From the NCBI RefSeq assembly GCF_018069865.1, contig NZ_JAGQDG010000003.1:124001-188000 (forward strand): 64,000 bases of DNA, given 5' to 3'. This document shows positions 43,088 to 53,600 of the stretch, in pieces (within the stretch, counting starts at the first letter, position 1; each line of letters opens with the position of its first letter). The notes under the pieces are model-generated. The model worked only from the letters and a program-made list of their open reading frames with translations, did no database searches and had not been told where the DNA came from. Origin of the DNA: Ideonella paludis (GTDB lineage Bacteria > Pseudomonadota > Gammaproteobacteria > Burkholderiales > Burkholderiaceae_C). The position numbers and the translations under genes are program-made.

Positions 43088-44296
43088 TCAGTGCGCCAGC
43101 CTGGGCCGCACCCACAGCCAGGCGGTGATGCCAATGAACATCAGCGCCATGGAGGTGCAGGCCAAGAGCAAGGTGGAGTGCATCACCAGCGGGGCGATCA
43201 CCCCGGCCACCAACGCATTGGCCACACTGCCCAAGCAGGCCTGCAATGAAGAGGCCATGCCACGCCGGTCAGGCGCCTGATCCAGCACCATCAGCGTCAC
43301 CACGGGCACCATCATCGCCCAGCCAAAGGCAAACAGCGCGATCAGCGGGATGGCCCACCACGCCTGAAGCGGCAGCCACAAATTGGCCGCCACATTGGCC
43401 AGCGACACGGCCACCATGATCCGAAAGCCCCGCCGAATTTGCCGCTGCGGCGGCAGCTTGCCCGCCAGCCGGCCTGACACCCAGGCGCCGCCCATGATGC
43501 CGCTGATGGTCATCAAGAACAGCCAGAAAAACTGCTGCGGCGCCAAGTGCAAGTGCTCGCCCAAAAACACCGGCGCTGACAGCACATACAGAAATACGCC
43601 GTTAAACGGAATGCCGGAGGCAAAGGCCAGCGCCACAAACGTGGGGTTGGAGATCATCTCCCGGTAGCCCCGCATCAGCGGCTTGACGCCAAAGGGCTGC
43701 ACCTGGTCCGCATGCAAGGTCTCGGGCAGCAGGCGCCAGATGGCCAGCCACAGGCTCACGCCAATGAAGGCTAAGAACCAGAAGATCGAGTGCCAGTCAG
43801 CATAGACAAACAAAAAGCCGCCAATCATCGGCGCGATGGCCGGCGCAATGCCAAAAAAGATGGTGACCTGCGACATCACCTTTTGCGCCTCGTCTGGCGG
43901 ATACATGTCGCGGATGATGGCGCGCGACACCACCATGCCCGCCCCGGCCGACATGCCCTGCAGCGCCCGAAACGCCACCAGCCAGCCAATGCTGTTGGAC
44001 AACGCACAGCCCACCGAGGCCAGCGTGAACATGGCCACCCCGGCCAAGACCACGGGCTTGCGGCCAAAGCTGTCGGCCAGCGCCCCGTGAAAGAGGTTCA
44101 TCGCCGCAAAGCCCAGCAGATAAGCCGACAGCGTCTGCTGCATCTCCACCGGTGTGGCGCCAATCGACGCCGCGATGCCCGTGAAGGCGGGCAAATACGT
44201 GTCAATGGAAAACGGCCCCAACATGCCCAAGGTGGCCAAGAGGGCAGCGAGAGCCCAGCGCGGGTGGCGCCAGAGGGTAGAAGCTTGTGGGTTCAT
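43088..44296 (-). CDS. Bcr/CflA-family multidrug efflux MFS transporter
   Basis: A 402-residue protein with twelve hydrophobic segments, opening MLGPFSIDTYLPAFTGIAASIGATPVEMQQTLSAYLLGFAAMNLFHGALADSFGRKPV, a DHA1 drug:proton antiporter signature (motif A GALADSFGRKPVVLAG near residue 72). It exports drugs or small metabolites across the inner membrane. Specific substrates cannot be told. Confidence 0.92.
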   Translation of the reverse strand: MNPQASTLWRHPRWALAALLATLGMLGPFSIDTYLPAFTGIAASIGATPVEMQQTLSAYLLGFAAMNLFHGALADSFGRKPVVLAGVAMFTLASVGCALSNSIGWLVAFRALQGMSAGAGMVVSRAIIRDMYPPDEAQKVMSQVTIFFGIAPAIAPMIGGFLFVYADWHSIFWFLAFIGVSLWLAIWRLLPETLHADQVQPFGVKPLMRGYREMISNPTFVALAFASGIPFNGVFLYVLSAPVFLGEHLHLAPQQFFWLFLMTISGIMGGAWVSGRLAGKLPPQRQIRRGFRIMVAVSLANVAANLWLPLQAWWAIPLIALFAFGWAMMVPVVTLMVLDQAPDRRGMASSLQACLGSVANALVAGVIAPLVMHSTLLLACTSMALMFIGITAWLWVRPRLAH

Positions 44297-44377
44297 GCGG
44301 CTGGCAAAAAGCCAGTGTAGTGGCTAGCAGGGGTCCCGGCGGTCACACAGGAGACGCCGCAACGCCCGAAAAGAAAA

Positions 44378-44711
44378 GTGTGGAGCAAGCCGATAGGCCG
44401 GATTCTGTGCACAGCAGGCTTCTTGCGAAGCCTGCCGCGTGACCGCCATTCCTCTGGGCTGGGGTGTTACCACCCCTGCTCAATGCCACCTACCCGCCAG
44501 CTCAGCGAGCCGCTTCAATGCTGGCCTATTTGGTGTTGCTGCGCGTAGAGATTGCCGCGTTTCACCCGGACTTAACCGGCTCGTCTCTGTGGCTCTGATC
44601 CGCACCTTACGGTGGACGGGCGTTACCCGCTACGCTGCTCTGTGCAGTCCGGACCTTCCTCCCATGCGGCCTTTCGGCACTTGCACAGGCGGCGGTCTGG
44701 CCTGCTCCACG
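44378..44711 (-). ncRNA. rnpB: RNase P RNA (type A)
   Basis: Read on the minus strand, the region has the conserved blocks of bacterial RNase P RNA: GAGGAAGGTCCGGACTGCAC near the 5' end, AAGTCCGGGTGAAACG in the middle and AGAATCCGGCCTATCGGCTT near the 3' end. The ends pair (GTGGAGCAGGCC with GGCTTGCTCCAC), giving about 334 nt, normal for betaproteobacteria. A T-rich tail (TTTTCTTTT) follows the 3' end. It processes the 5' ends of tRNA precursors together with RnpA. Ends are estimated from pairing. Confidence 0.95.
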
Positions 44712-44842
44712 GGGGCGATTGTCCCATGCCACACGCTATCGCCGTGTCGCTTATGCGTTTTGGGCAGAAGCTCATGGGCGACAAGCGCTGGGGCTTACGG
44801 CATCATCAGCGCCTCTTGTCGTTTTGCATCGAGACCTTGCCC

Positions 44843-45763
44843 ATGAAAGCCTCCAACGTTCTCGCCACCATTGGCAACACCCCGCACATCCGCATCAACC
44901 GCTTGTTTGGCGACGCAGCTCAGGTGTGGGTCAAGTCGGAGCGGGGCAACCCCGGCGGCTCCATCAAAGACCGCATTGCGCTGGCCATGGTGGAGGCGGC
45001 CGAGGCCAGTGGGCAGCTCAAACCTGGCGGCACCATCATCGAGCCGACCTCGGGCAACACGGGCGTGGGCCTGGCCTTGGTGGCGGCTGTTAAGGGCTAC
45101 AAGCTGGTGTTGGTGATGCCCGACAGCATGAGCATCGAGCGCCGCCGACTGATGCTGGCCTATGGCGCCAGCTTTGAGCTGACCCCGCGCGAGAAGGGCA
45201 TGAAGGGCGCGATTGCCAAGGCCGAAGAGCTGGCCGCAGCCACGCCCGGGGCTTGGATCCCGCAGCAGTTTGAGAACCCCGCCAACATTGACGTGCATGT
45301 GCGCACCACCGCGCAAGAGATCCTGGCTGACTTTCCCGAAGGCCTGGACGCCATCATCACCGGCGTGGGCACGGGCGGCCACCTCTCGGGTGTGGCCCAG
45401 GTGCTCAAGGCCCAATGGCCGGGGCTCAAAGTGTTTGCGGTGGAGCCCAGTGCCTCGCCCGTCATCTCGGGCGGCCAGCCCAGCCCGCACCCCATCCAGG
45501 GCATTGGCGCCGGCTTTGTGCCCAAGAACTTGAAGACCGAATTGCTGGACGGCGTGATCCAAGTCGAGGCCGAGGCCGCGCGTGAGTACGCCCGCCGCAG
45601 CGCCCGCGAAGAGGGCTTGCTGGTGGGCATCTCCAGCGGCGCCACCTTGGCCGCCATTGCCCAAAAGCTGCCCGAACTGCCCGCAGGCAGCCGCGTGCTG
45701 GGCTTTAACTACGACACGGGCGAGCGTTATCTGTCGGTAGACGGCTTTTTGCCAACGGCCTGA
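44843..45763 (+). CDS. cysK: Cysteine synthase A (O-acetylserine sulfhydrylase)
   Basis: A 306-residue PLP enzyme with the lysine block [11 protein letters not shown] near residue 35, [11 protein letters not shown] near 69 and the phosphate loop [10 protein letters not shown] near 177. [13 protein letters not shown] is CysK-like rather than CysM-like. It makes cysteine from O-acetylserine and sulfide. The ATG at 44843 starts the conserved [14 protein letters not shown]; the upstream frame reads through rnpB antisense and is not coding. Its 3' end overlaps the convergent DUF3025 gene by 59 bases. Confidence 0.93.
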   Translation: MKASNVLATIGNTPHIRINRLFGDAAQVWVKSERGNPGGSIKDRIALAMVEAAEASGQLKPGGTIIEPTSGNTGVGLALVAAVKGYKLVLVMPDSMSIERRRLMLAYGASFELTPREKGMKGAIAKAEELAAATPGAWIPQQFENPANIDVHVRTTAQEILADFPEGLDAIITGVGTGGHLSGVAQVLKAQWPGLKVFAVEPSASPVISGGQPSPHPIQGIGAGFVPKNLKTELLDGVIQVEAEAAREYARRSAREEGLLVGISSGATLAAIAQKLPELPAGSRVLGFNYDTGERYLSVDGFLPTA

Positions 45764-46502
45764 ACACGCCTGCATCTGCATAAAACGCAGCGTCTTGCGC
45801 GCCGCCCGGCCACCACCCTGGCAGGCCCATCACCGGTAGTGGGCAAAAGGGCTTTTGGGCCCAGTCCTGGGCGCTCAAGGCCAGCGGGTCGGCCAGCAGC
45901 ACATGGGCCGTCAGGCCTTTGCGCGGGCTGGTGCACAGGCTGTCCAGCAGGGCATGGCCCACCAGGGTAAAGCGGGCTTCGCGCCAGAGCGCGCGGTGGG
46001 TCAAAAACAGGTCTTGCCAGCGCCGCTCACGCAATGCAGCCAGCAGCGGGGCGGGGCCTAGCAGCACCGCACCGTTTTCGTCAAACAAGGTCAGCGCGTC
46101 GCGCAGTGGGCCGCGTGTAGTCTTTGGCGCGCTTTGGCTGGCGATGGCGTCGGCCTGCAAGCGGTTGAGCCGCAGCTTCCAGGCGGGCTGGTGCAGCCAC
46201 AGCAAGCCGTTGAAGAAGTCATGCCGGTTGTCCCGCGTGGGCAGTTGGCCCGTGCGGCGAATAAAGGCTTCATAAGCCTCGCCGTCGGGCAGGCTGGCCT
46301 GGGGCACGCAATGGGGCAGGCCGCTGGGCGCTGGCAGTGCGTCAGGCCCGGTCTGGGCGGCTTGCCCGGCTAATGCGTCGTTCAGGGCTTGCGCGACGGG
46401 CTGGCCCTGGCCCCAAGCCTGAGCCACCGGCGCACCTCGCGCGGCCAGTGGCGCGAGCCATGGGCTCTGCCAATCGAGCGCGCTCAGGCTTGCAGTTGCC
46501 AC
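45705..46502 (-). CDS. DUF3025 domain protein
   Basis: A 265-residue soluble protein with the DUF3025 pattern [19 protein letters not shown]-like segment ([20 protein letters not shown] near residue 87) and [25 protein letters not shown] near 177. Function unknown. It overlaps pyrC by 19 bases at its start, so the two are co-transcribed, and overlaps cysK by 59 bases in antisense at its end. The final about 18 residues are likely poorly constrained. Confidence 0.82.
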   Translation of the reverse strand: MATASLSALDWQSPWLAPLAARGAPVAQAWGQGQPVAQALNDALAGQAAQTGPDALPAPSGLPHCVPQASLPDGEAYEAFIRRTGQLPTRDNRHDFFNGLLWLHQPAWKLRLNRLQADAIASQSAPKTTRGPLRDALTLFDENGAVLLGPAPLLAALRERRWQDLFLTHRALWREARFTLVGHALLDSLCTSPRKGLTAHVLLADPLALSAQDWAQKPFCPLPVMGLPGWWPGGAQDAAFYADAGVFRPLAKSRLPTDNARPCRS

Positions 46503-47524
46503 GCCAGGGTTTCGCCGCCGCGCAAGGGCTTGAGGCTGGCGTCACCAAAGGGGATGCTCTCAGGCAGTGTCCAGGGCTGGCGCAGCAGGGTCACGGTGCC
46601 GGTGTTGACGGGCAAGCCATAGAAGGCCGGGCCATGCAGGCTGGCAAAGCCTTCGAGCTTGTCCAGCGCGCCTGCGGCCTCAAAGGCCTCGGCATACAGC
46701 TCCAGGGCCGAGAGCGCCGTGAAGCAGCCCGCGCCGCAGACCGAAGCCTCCTTCATCACCGACGCATGCGGGGCGCTGTCGGTGCCCAAGAAGAAGCGGT
46801 CTGAGCCGCTGGTGGCGGCGGCCACCAAAGCCTGGCGGTGCACCTCGCGCTTGAGCACGGGCAGGCAGTAGTAATGCGGCCGCAAGCCGCCCATGAAGAT
46901 GGCATTGCGGTTGTAGAGCAGGTGGTGCGCCGTCAGCGTGGCGGCGGTGTGGGCACCGGCTTCGGCTACATACTGCGCCGCCTCTTTGGTGGTGATGTGC
47001 TCGAACACCACCTTCAGCTCCGGGAAGTCGCGCCGCAGCGGGATCATCACTTGGTCGATGAACACCGCCTCGCGGTCGAACAGGTCGATGGCCGGGTCGG
47101 TCACCTCGCCATGCACCAGCAGCAGCACGCCTTCGCGCTGCATGGCCTCCAGCGTCTTATAGGTCTTGCGGATGTCCGTCACGCCCGCATCACTGTTGGT
47201 GGTGGCCCCGGCCGGGTAGAGCTTGAGCGCCACCACGCCCGCCGCCTTGGCCCGGGCGATCTCTTCGGGCGGCGTGTTGTCCGTCAGGTACAGCGTCATC
47301 AGCGGCTCAAAGCCCAAGCCTGCGGGCAAAGCGGCCAAGATGCGCGCCTTGTAGTCCATGGCCTGGGCCGTGGTCGTCACCGGCGGGCGCAAATTGGGCA
47401 TCACGATGGCGCGGCCAAACTGGCGCGCGGTGCCAGGCAGCACGGCCGCCAAAGCGGCGCCGTCACGCAGATGCAAATGCCAGTCGTCGGGGCGGGTGAA
47501 GGTGAGGGAGGTGGGGGCAGTCAT
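46484..47524 (-). CDS. pyrC: Dihydroorotase
   Basis: A 346-residue amidohydrolase of the E. coli PyrC type. [13 protein letters not shown] near residue 10 gives the HxH zinc ligands, NLRPPVTTT follows, [12 protein letters not shown] near 100 contains the carboxylated lysine, VHGEVTD near 138 and [10 protein letters not shown] near 175 add His ligands, and FLGTDSAPH near 248 has the catalytic Asp. It closes dihydroorotate in pyrimidine synthesis. It is followed by DUF3025 in one unit. Confidence 0.95.
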   Translation of the reverse strand: MTAPTSLTFTRPDDWHLHLRDGAALAAVLPGTARQFGRAIVMPNLRPPVTTTAQAMDYKARILAALPAGLGFEPLMTLYLTDNTPPEEIARAKAAGVVALKLYPAGATTNSDAGVTDIRKTYKTLEAMQREGVLLLVHGEVTDPAIDLFDREAVFIDQVMIPLRRDFPELKVVFEHITTKEAAQYVAEAGAHTAATLTAHHLLYNRNAIFMGGLRPHYYCLPVLKREVHRQALVAAATSGSDRFFLGTDSAPHASVMKEASVCGAGCFTALSALELYAEAFEAAGALDKLEGFASLHGPAFYGLPVNTGTVTLLRQPWTLPESIPFGDASLKPLRGGETLAWQLQA

Positions 47525-47573
47525 GGCCGGTATTGTCCCGCATCAGGCCCGGCCAACCCAGTCGCCCTGTGCC

Positions 47574-48017
47574 TCAAGCGGATAGCGGCTCCATGCCCGT
47601 GGGCCCGCCAAAACAGGGCTCGCCTTCGGGTAGCGTGGCCCATGCGGCTTTGTCCGACGCAAAGTAGTGGCCCTTGGCATTGGGCACGCACTCAGGCGGA
47701 AGGATGCCCGCCGGAAGGCCCAGCACCTGCGGCATGCGGGCATCCGCCGTGAAGACATGCGTGCCGCACTGGCCGCAAAAGTGGCGCGTCACATGGGCGG
47801 TGGCGAAAAAGCGGCGCAGGGCTGGGCGTTCCTGGATCGCCACAGCGGCCTTGGGCACGGACACCCAAGTCGTCCACGCCGCACTGCTCAGGCGCCGGCA
47901 TTGGCCGCAGTGGCAGTGAATAGGTGGGCGCAGCGGTAGGGGGACGGTGAGCGAGGCAGCGCCGCAGAAGCAGGATGCCTGCGCAGACTCAGAGTGCGCG
48001 TTGAAAGAAGTAGGCAT
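47574..48017 (-). CDS. GFA family protein (glutathione-dependent formaldehyde-activating fold)
   Basis: A 147-residue zinc protein of the GFA/CENP-V type with ASCFCGAASL near residue 15, HCHCGQCRRLSSAAW near 35 and RHFCGQCGTHVF near 78 supplying cysteine ligands. Its biochemical role is not fixed; formaldehyde-glutathione adduct handling is known only for some members. The start at 48017 overlaps the upstream GNAT gene by 29 bases; a longer frame to 48062 would overlap more. Confidence 0.85.
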   Translation of the reverse strand: MPTSFNAHSESAQASCFCGAASLTVPLPLRPPIHCHCGQCRRLSSAAWTTWVSVPKAAVAIQERPALRRFFATAHVTRHFCGQCGTHVFTADARMPQVLGLPAGILPPECVPNAKGHYFASDKAAWATLPEGEPCFGGPTGMEPLSA

Positions 48018-48477
48018 AGGGCGCAATGGCGGGGTCCCAAGCGGCGGTTGGTTCAAACCCAAGCTGGCGATAAAACTGGTGCGAGGTCGTCAGCGCCTTG
48101 TTGGAGCTGAGGCAGAGGGTGTGGCCGCCTTGCTCGCGCGCGAACGAAGTGCATGCGGACATGATGCGCTGTGCAATACCCAGGCGGCGGTGGCTCGGTG
48201 CGACATAGAGGCGCTGAAACTCATGCCGTCCATCAACCATTCTCAGCACGCCACCGCAGCCCACCACGTCGTCGGCATCTCGTGCCACCAGGAACAGACC
48301 GAGAGGCGCACGGTAAGTGGTGGGCGAGAGGCCTTCCAGTACACGCTCATCATTCATGTACTCCCGAACCAAGGGGTCGGGATGGTGGCCAAAGTGTTCG
48401 CTCCACACGCAGCGTATCAATGCCTTGGCACCGGCCTGTGTCTGCGGTGTCAGCGGCTCAATGGTGAGTGTCGTCAT
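47989..48477 (-). CDS. GNAT-family N-acetyltransferase
   Basis: A 162-residue single-domain acetyltransferase: GGVLRMVDGRHEFQRLYVAPSHRRLGIAQRIMSA around residues 75-108 (acetyl-CoA site RRxGI) and LCLSSNKALTTSHQFYRQLGFE near 127. Substrate unknown. It overlaps the downstream GFA gene and follows the 5'-nucleotidase gene by 6 bases... on the same strand, so these small genes form a compact row. Confidence 0.88.
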   Translation of the reverse strand: MTTLTIEPLTPQTQAGAKALIRCVWSEHFGHHPDPLVREYMNDERVLEGLSPTTYRAPLGLFLVARDADDVVGCGGVLRMVDGRHEFQRLYVAPSHRRLGIAQRIMSACTSFAREQGGHTLCLSSNKALTTSHQFYRQLGFEPTAAWDPAIAPYAYFFQRAL

Positions 48478-48483
48478 GCCAGC

Positions 48484-49377
48484 TCAATCATTACTCACCC
48501 CCGCCGCCACATGCCCCGCTGGCACATGGGGCGCGGCGCTGTCACAGTGGCCGGTCTGGTCGTCGAAGAAGAAGTCGGGCTCGAACTCGCGCAGGAACTC
48601 GCCCTTGGGCAGGCCGCCCAGGAACAGCGCCTGGTCCACTTCCACCTCCCAGCCCATCAGGGTGCGGATGGCGCGTTCGTGCGCGGGGGCGCTGCGCGCC
48701 GTGACCAGGGCGGTGCGCAGGCGCATGCCGCTGGTGGCGTCGCCCCGCAGGCGGTGCAGGGCGTCCAGCAGCGGCTTGAAGGGGCCGGGGGGCAGAGGTG
48801 TCAGCGCCCGATGGCTTTCATGCTGTTGGAAGGCCTGCAGGCCGCTGGCCTGGAAGACCCGTTCGGCCTCGTCCGAGAACAGCACGGCGTCGCCGTCAAA
48901 GGCGATGCGCACTTCTTGCGGGTGGGCCTCAGACGCGCGCGCCGAGTGGGGATAGACCCGTGCGGCGGGCACACCGGCGGCCAAGGCCTCGCGCACATCG
49001 GGCTCGTTGGTGGAGAGGAATAAATGCGCTTTGAGGGGCCGCAAATAGCGCCAGGGCGCCTCACCGCGCGTAAACACGCCGCGCTCAATCGGCAAGCCAT
49101 AGTGCTGGGCCGAACGAAACACCCGCAAGCCCGAGGCTGGGTCGTTGCGCGAGAGGATCACCACCTCCACCTGTGGCGTCTCGGCATTGAAGGCCAGCAG
49201 CTTGCGCACCAGCGAGAAGGCCACGCCGGGCTTGGCAGGCACCTCTAGGCGGTCGAGTTGCAGCCGCATGTAGGCGCGGTCGTCACCCGCCTCAAAGACG
49301 CGGTTCTCTTCTTCAAAGTCAAACAGGGCGCGCGAGGAAAGCGCGACCACCAGGCGGTGTTCCAGGGAGGCGGGCAT
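48484..49377 (-). CDS. Cytosolic 5'-nucleotidase (NT5C1-like)
   Basis: A 297-residue protein of the 5'-nucleotidase PF06189-type family. It begins MPASLEHRLVVALSSRALFDFEEENRVFE, with VVILSRNDPASGLRVFRSAQHYGL near residue 72 and IAFDGDAVLFSDEAERVFQ near 157 (the DGD aspartates of the HAD-like site), and ends in FFFDDQTGHCDSAA. It would dephosphorylate nucleoside monophosphates. The ATG at 49377 matches homologues; an ATG at 49398 is also open. Confidence 0.85.
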   Translation of the reverse strand: MPASLEHRLVVALSSRALFDFEEENRVFEAGDDRAYMRLQLDRLEVPAKPGVAFSLVRKLLAFNAETPQVEVVILSRNDPASGLRVFRSAQHYGLPIERGVFTRGEAPWRYLRPLKAHLFLSTNEPDVREALAAGVPAARVYPHSARASEAHPQEVRIAFDGDAVLFSDEAERVFQASGLQAFQQHESHRALTPLPPGPFKPLLDALHRLRGDATSGMRLRTALVTARSAPAHERAIRTLMGWEVEVDQALFLGGLPKGEFLREFEPDFFFDDQTGHCDSAAPHVPAGHVAAGVSND

Positions 49378-49416
49378 GGCGGCGATGATAGCCGCCACGC
49401 CTCAGTGGCTGACCCC

Positions 49417-50412
49417 TCAGTGCACAAACCCCATCTGCCGCTTGCGCGCATGCACCACCGGCAGGTCGGACACCTGAATCTGCTCGCGTCCGGCCAAGCG
49501 GGCGTTGCCGAAGGCGGTCATCCAGGCGCGGCGCATCTCGCGCGGGGCCATGGCGGCCAGGGTGTCCAGCACGTCGGCGGTGGGTTGCTCGTCAAAGCGC
49601 TTGCCCCAGTCGTGTTCGCTGCGGATGCTGTCATAGAGCCGCTGGGCAATGCTGCGGGCGGCTTCGAAGCTGGGCATCTCGACCTCGAACACATTCATGC
49701 GGTTCAAGATAGGCTCGGGGATGCCGCGCGCGTCATTGGCCGTGGCCACCCAGATCACTTGGGAGGCGTCCACCGCGACCTCGGCAAACTCGTCCACAAA
49801 AGCTTTGGCCGTGTCGTGCTCCAGCAGGCTGTAGAGCGAGCCCAGAGGGTCATAGGCTTGCTCGGCGCGGGCCTTGTCGATCTCGTCGACCACCATCACC
49901 GGGTTGGCATAGTCGCCATCCACCAGGGTTTCAAACACTTTGCCGGGCTTGGCACCCTTCCATTGGCTGGAGGCACCAGAGAGCAACCAGCCGGCGGTGA
50001 GTGAGCTCATGGACATAAAGCCCATGCCGGTGCCCAGCAGCTCGGAGAGCTCGCGGGCGAAATGGGTTTTGCCAATGCCAGGTGGGCCCAGCAGCAGCAT
50101 GGGCGTGATCTCCAGCGCGTCGCCGCTGCCATCGCACAGGGCCAGTTGGCGCTTGACGTCGTCGAGCACCTCGTGGAAGTTGGGCAGCTCGGCGTAGAGA
50201 TGCTCCATGGCCGGCAAACCCGAGGGCTTGACCTGAAAGCGCTGGGCACCTTTGTCGAGCATGCGCTCGTAGACGGCGCGCAAGCCGTCGTGCTCCTGCG
50301 AGGGCAACTTGGCCATCTTGCGCGCCACGTCTTCTTCACGGTAGACGTTGCGCATGCGGGCCACCGGCAGCGCGGGCGCGCCGCTGAGGGTGAGGGCGTT
50401 TGAGGTGGACAT
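49417..50412 (-). CDS. AAA-family ATPase (Lon-like module)
   Basis: A 331-residue ATPase with Walker A LLLGPPGIGKTHFA near residue 105, Walker B PVMVVDEIDKA near 170, sensor-1 VIWVATANDARGIPEPILNRM near 217-237 and a C-terminal lid (APREMRRAWMTAFGNARL). The module resembles the AAA part of Lon but has no protease domain, so it may be a chaperone or adaptor-driven remodeler. GGAGG lies 5 bases before the ATG at 50412. It diverges from the alpha-2-macroglobulin gene; the target is unknown. Confidence 0.85.
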   Translation of the reverse strand: MSTSNALTLSGAPALPVARMRNVYREEDVARKMAKLPSQEHDGLRAVYERMLDKGAQRFQVKPSGLPAMEHLYAELPNFHEVLDDVKRQLALCDGSGDALEITPMLLLGPPGIGKTHFARELSELLGTGMGFMSMSSLTAGWLLSGASSQWKGAKPGKVFETLVDGDYANPVMVVDEIDKARAEQAYDPLGSLYSLLEHDTAKAFVDEFAEVAVDASQVIWVATANDARGIPEPILNRMNVFEVEMPSFEAARSIAQRLYDSIRSEHDWGKRFDEQPTADVLDTLAAMAPREMRRAWMTAFGNARLAGREQIQVSDLPVVHARKRQMGFVH

Positions 50413-50613
50413 CAAGACCTCCATCCAGAACATCAAGGCCTACGCTGAACTTTAGCGGCCTCCGTTCTATTCCAGCAAAAACACCGACACCCAAACTGTG
50501 GAATTAGGGGGAGAAGCGCCAGCATCTGCAAGATCGCACACCGCGCGTCGCGCCGTGGCATCAAGGCGAAACAGAGGCCTTCTACACTCCCACCCCAATT
50601 GAGGAGCACAACG

Positions 50614-53600
50614 ATGACAAAAGCAGCGCGCTGGGTGTGGCTGGTGGGGGGAATGTTGGGTGCGGCCTTGCCGCTGACGGCGCTGGCCGCCAAAGTCACA
50701 ACGATGACGCCCCAGGGTGAAACGCCGGTGGTCAAGCAGATTCGCTGGCGTTTTGACACCGATGTGGTGCCTCAAGGTGACCCGCGTCTGCCGGCTCCCG
50801 CCGTGCTGCGCTGTGAGGGCAAGCTGGTGGAGGGCAACTCCCGCTGGCTGGCGGGCAAAGAGTGGGTGTTGGACCTGCCCCAGCCCTTGGCCGCCGGCCA
50901 GCGCTGCGAGGTGGCCTTGGCCCCCGGCTGGACGCCCAGCCTGAGTGGCGCAACGGCCCCAACGGCCGTCACACACAGCTTCAGCACCAGTGGCCCGTCG
51001 GTGGCCAACACCTGGCCCTCGCCCTGGGCGCGCATCGAGGAAGAGCAACACTTCTTGGTGCAGCTCACCGGCCCCGTTCAGCCCGCGAGCTTGGCCAAGA
51101 ACGCCTGGTGCGAAGTGGATGGCTTGGGCGAGCGCCTGAGCGTCAAGAGCATGAGCGGGGCGCCGCGCGATGAGTTGATCAAGCGCTATCGCTTGCAAGG
51201 GCAGGCTGACCGCGTGCTGCTCTTGGCCTGTCAGCGCCCATTTGCGGCTGAGGCCAAGGTGCGCCTGGTCTGGGGCGCTGGCATTGTGGGCACCCAAGGC
51301 ACGGTGGCCACCAAAACCGTCCAGCGCTTTGAATGGACGGTGCGCGAGCGCTTTGAGGCCGAGTTCTCTTGCGAGCGCGAGCGGGCCCAAGCGCCTTGCA
51401 TGCCACTGCGCCCCTTGCGGGTGCGCTTCAGCAGCCCGGTGCCGCGTGACTTGGCGGCCAAGCTGAGCGTGGAGGTGCAAGGGGGCTCAGCGCTCAAGGC
51501 CCAGCTGGACAAAGATGGCGACGCCGAGACCGTCACCGAAGTGAGCTTTGCTGCACCGCTGCCGGTGAATGCCAAACTCAAGGTTGTGATGCCCAGCGGG
51601 CTGAAGGACCAGTCCGGCCGCCCCTTGGCCAACGCCGCGAGCTTTCCGCTGGACACGGGCACTGGCGCCATGCCCCCGCTGGCCAAGTTTGCTGCAGCGC
51701 CCTTTGGCATTTTGGAGTCTGACCAAAAGGGCGGCGAGATCGCGATGCTGCCGGTGACGGTGCGCCATGTGCAGTCCGACTTGAGTGGGCTGACGGGCTC
51801 GGGCCAGGTGCGTATCAAGCGCATTGACGCTGCGGCGTCAGACTTTGAAATCCTGCGCTGGCTGGGCCGGGTCAACCGCTTTCACGAAAGCACCATCACC
51901 GCCAAAGAGGCGGGTTGGCCGGCCGACCAATGGACGGTGATGGAGACCGTCACCGACGGCCAAGGCCGCGAGAAGAAAGTGCGCCGCGAGCGCGACATTG
52001 GCACCCGCGAAGCCAGCCTGCTGCTCAGCGAGCCGGGGGTGCAAACGGCCAAGCTGCCGATGCTGGACGGCAAGCCGGATCAAGTCAGGCCATTCGAAGT
52101 GCTGGGCATCCCGCTGCCCCAGCCGGGCTATCACCTGGTGGAGGTGGAGTCGCGCCTGCTGGGCAAGGCCTTGCTGGCCAACCCGGCACCGATGTTTGTG
52201 CGCACCGGTGCGCTGGTCACCAACCTGGGTGTGCACTTCAAGCGAGGGCGCGAGAACTCCCTGGTCTGGGTCACCACGCTGGACCGCGCCAAGCCGGTGG
52301 CCGGTGCGGCGGTGGCCGTCAGCGACTGCCGAGGCAAAGAAGTGTGGTCTGGCAAGACAGACGACAAGGGCCTGGCCCGCATTCCGCGCGGTTTTGATAA
52401 CGACCAGCATGAGCAATGCTTGGTGCGCCAGGCTTGGTTTGTTAGCGCGCGTGCGCCGGACGCTGCCGGCCGGCCCGACATGGCCTTCACCTTCAGCGAC
52501 TGGATGGGTGGCATCGACCCCTGGCGCTTCAATCAGCCCTTGGCCTCGGGCGCCACGCCCGACACCGTGGCCCATACCGTGATGGACCGCAGCCTGTTCC
52601 GTGTCGGCGAGACGGTGCATATGAAGCACTACCTGCGCCAGCAGACCGCGCGCGGCCTGAAGCTGCCCCCAGCCGTGGGCGCGCCCACCAAGGTGATCCT
52701 GACCCACGCTGGCAGCGGCGAAGAAACCGAGCTGCCGTTGAGCTGGCCTGCCGGCAAAGGCCATGCTGCGGGGCAGTGGGCCATTCCGGCCACGGCCAAG
52801 CTGGGGGTCTATGACGTGGCCCTGGCCTCTGGCCATGAGCGTTGGTCATCGGGGCAGTTCCGCATCGAGGCCTTCCGCCTGCCGGTCATTGATGCGCGCT
52901 TGAGCGGGCCCAAGGCTGCACAGGTGGCGGTCAGCGAGACCGCGCTGGAGCTGCAGCTCAATGTCTTTGCCGGCGGCGTGATGGCCCAGGCTCGCACCAC
53001 GGTGTCTGCTTTGTTGAAAGACCGCAGCCCCAGCTTTGCGGGCTATGGCGACTTCAGCTTTGACTTGCCCCGTGCCGGCCGTGTCGGCGAGGAGATGGAT
53101 GATGACAGCGGCGAGACACCCGAGCATGACGACGGTTCACGCATTCTGCTGGCCCATCAAGCACTGAGCACCGATGCGAACGGTGCGGCACGAGTGCAGA
53201 TCAAGAACCTGCCCAAGACCGAGCGCCCGGCCGAACTGCTGACCGAGGTCAGCTTCAACGACCCGAACGGTGAGGTGCAAACCGTGCGCCAGACCGTGGC
53301 CCTGTGGCCCAGCAGTGTGGTGGTGGGTTTGCGCTCGCGCAGTTGGGTCACCAAAGGCGGCTCCACCGCGCTGCAAGCCGTGGCTCTGGGCACCGATGGC
53401 AAGCCCCTGGCGGGCCAGGCTGTGCAAGTGCGGGCCAAGCTGATGAAGATGGTCTCCACGCGCAAGCGCTTGGTGGGCGGCTTCTATGCCTACGAGCACC
53501 ACGAGAACAGCAAAGACCTCGGCGTGGTCTGCGAGGCCAAGACCGATGAGAAGGGCTTGGCCGCGTGTGATGCCGACCTGGGCCAAGAGCCCGGTGAGAT

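Noticed and set aside
43790-44320. Plus-strand frame opposite the efflux pump
   Set aside because: It is antisense to a clear MFS transporter and is rich in Arg/His, as expected from a shadow frame.
44380-44842. Upstream extension of cysK through the RNase P region
   Set aside because: The stretch is antisense to rnpB; cysK homology begins only at 44843.
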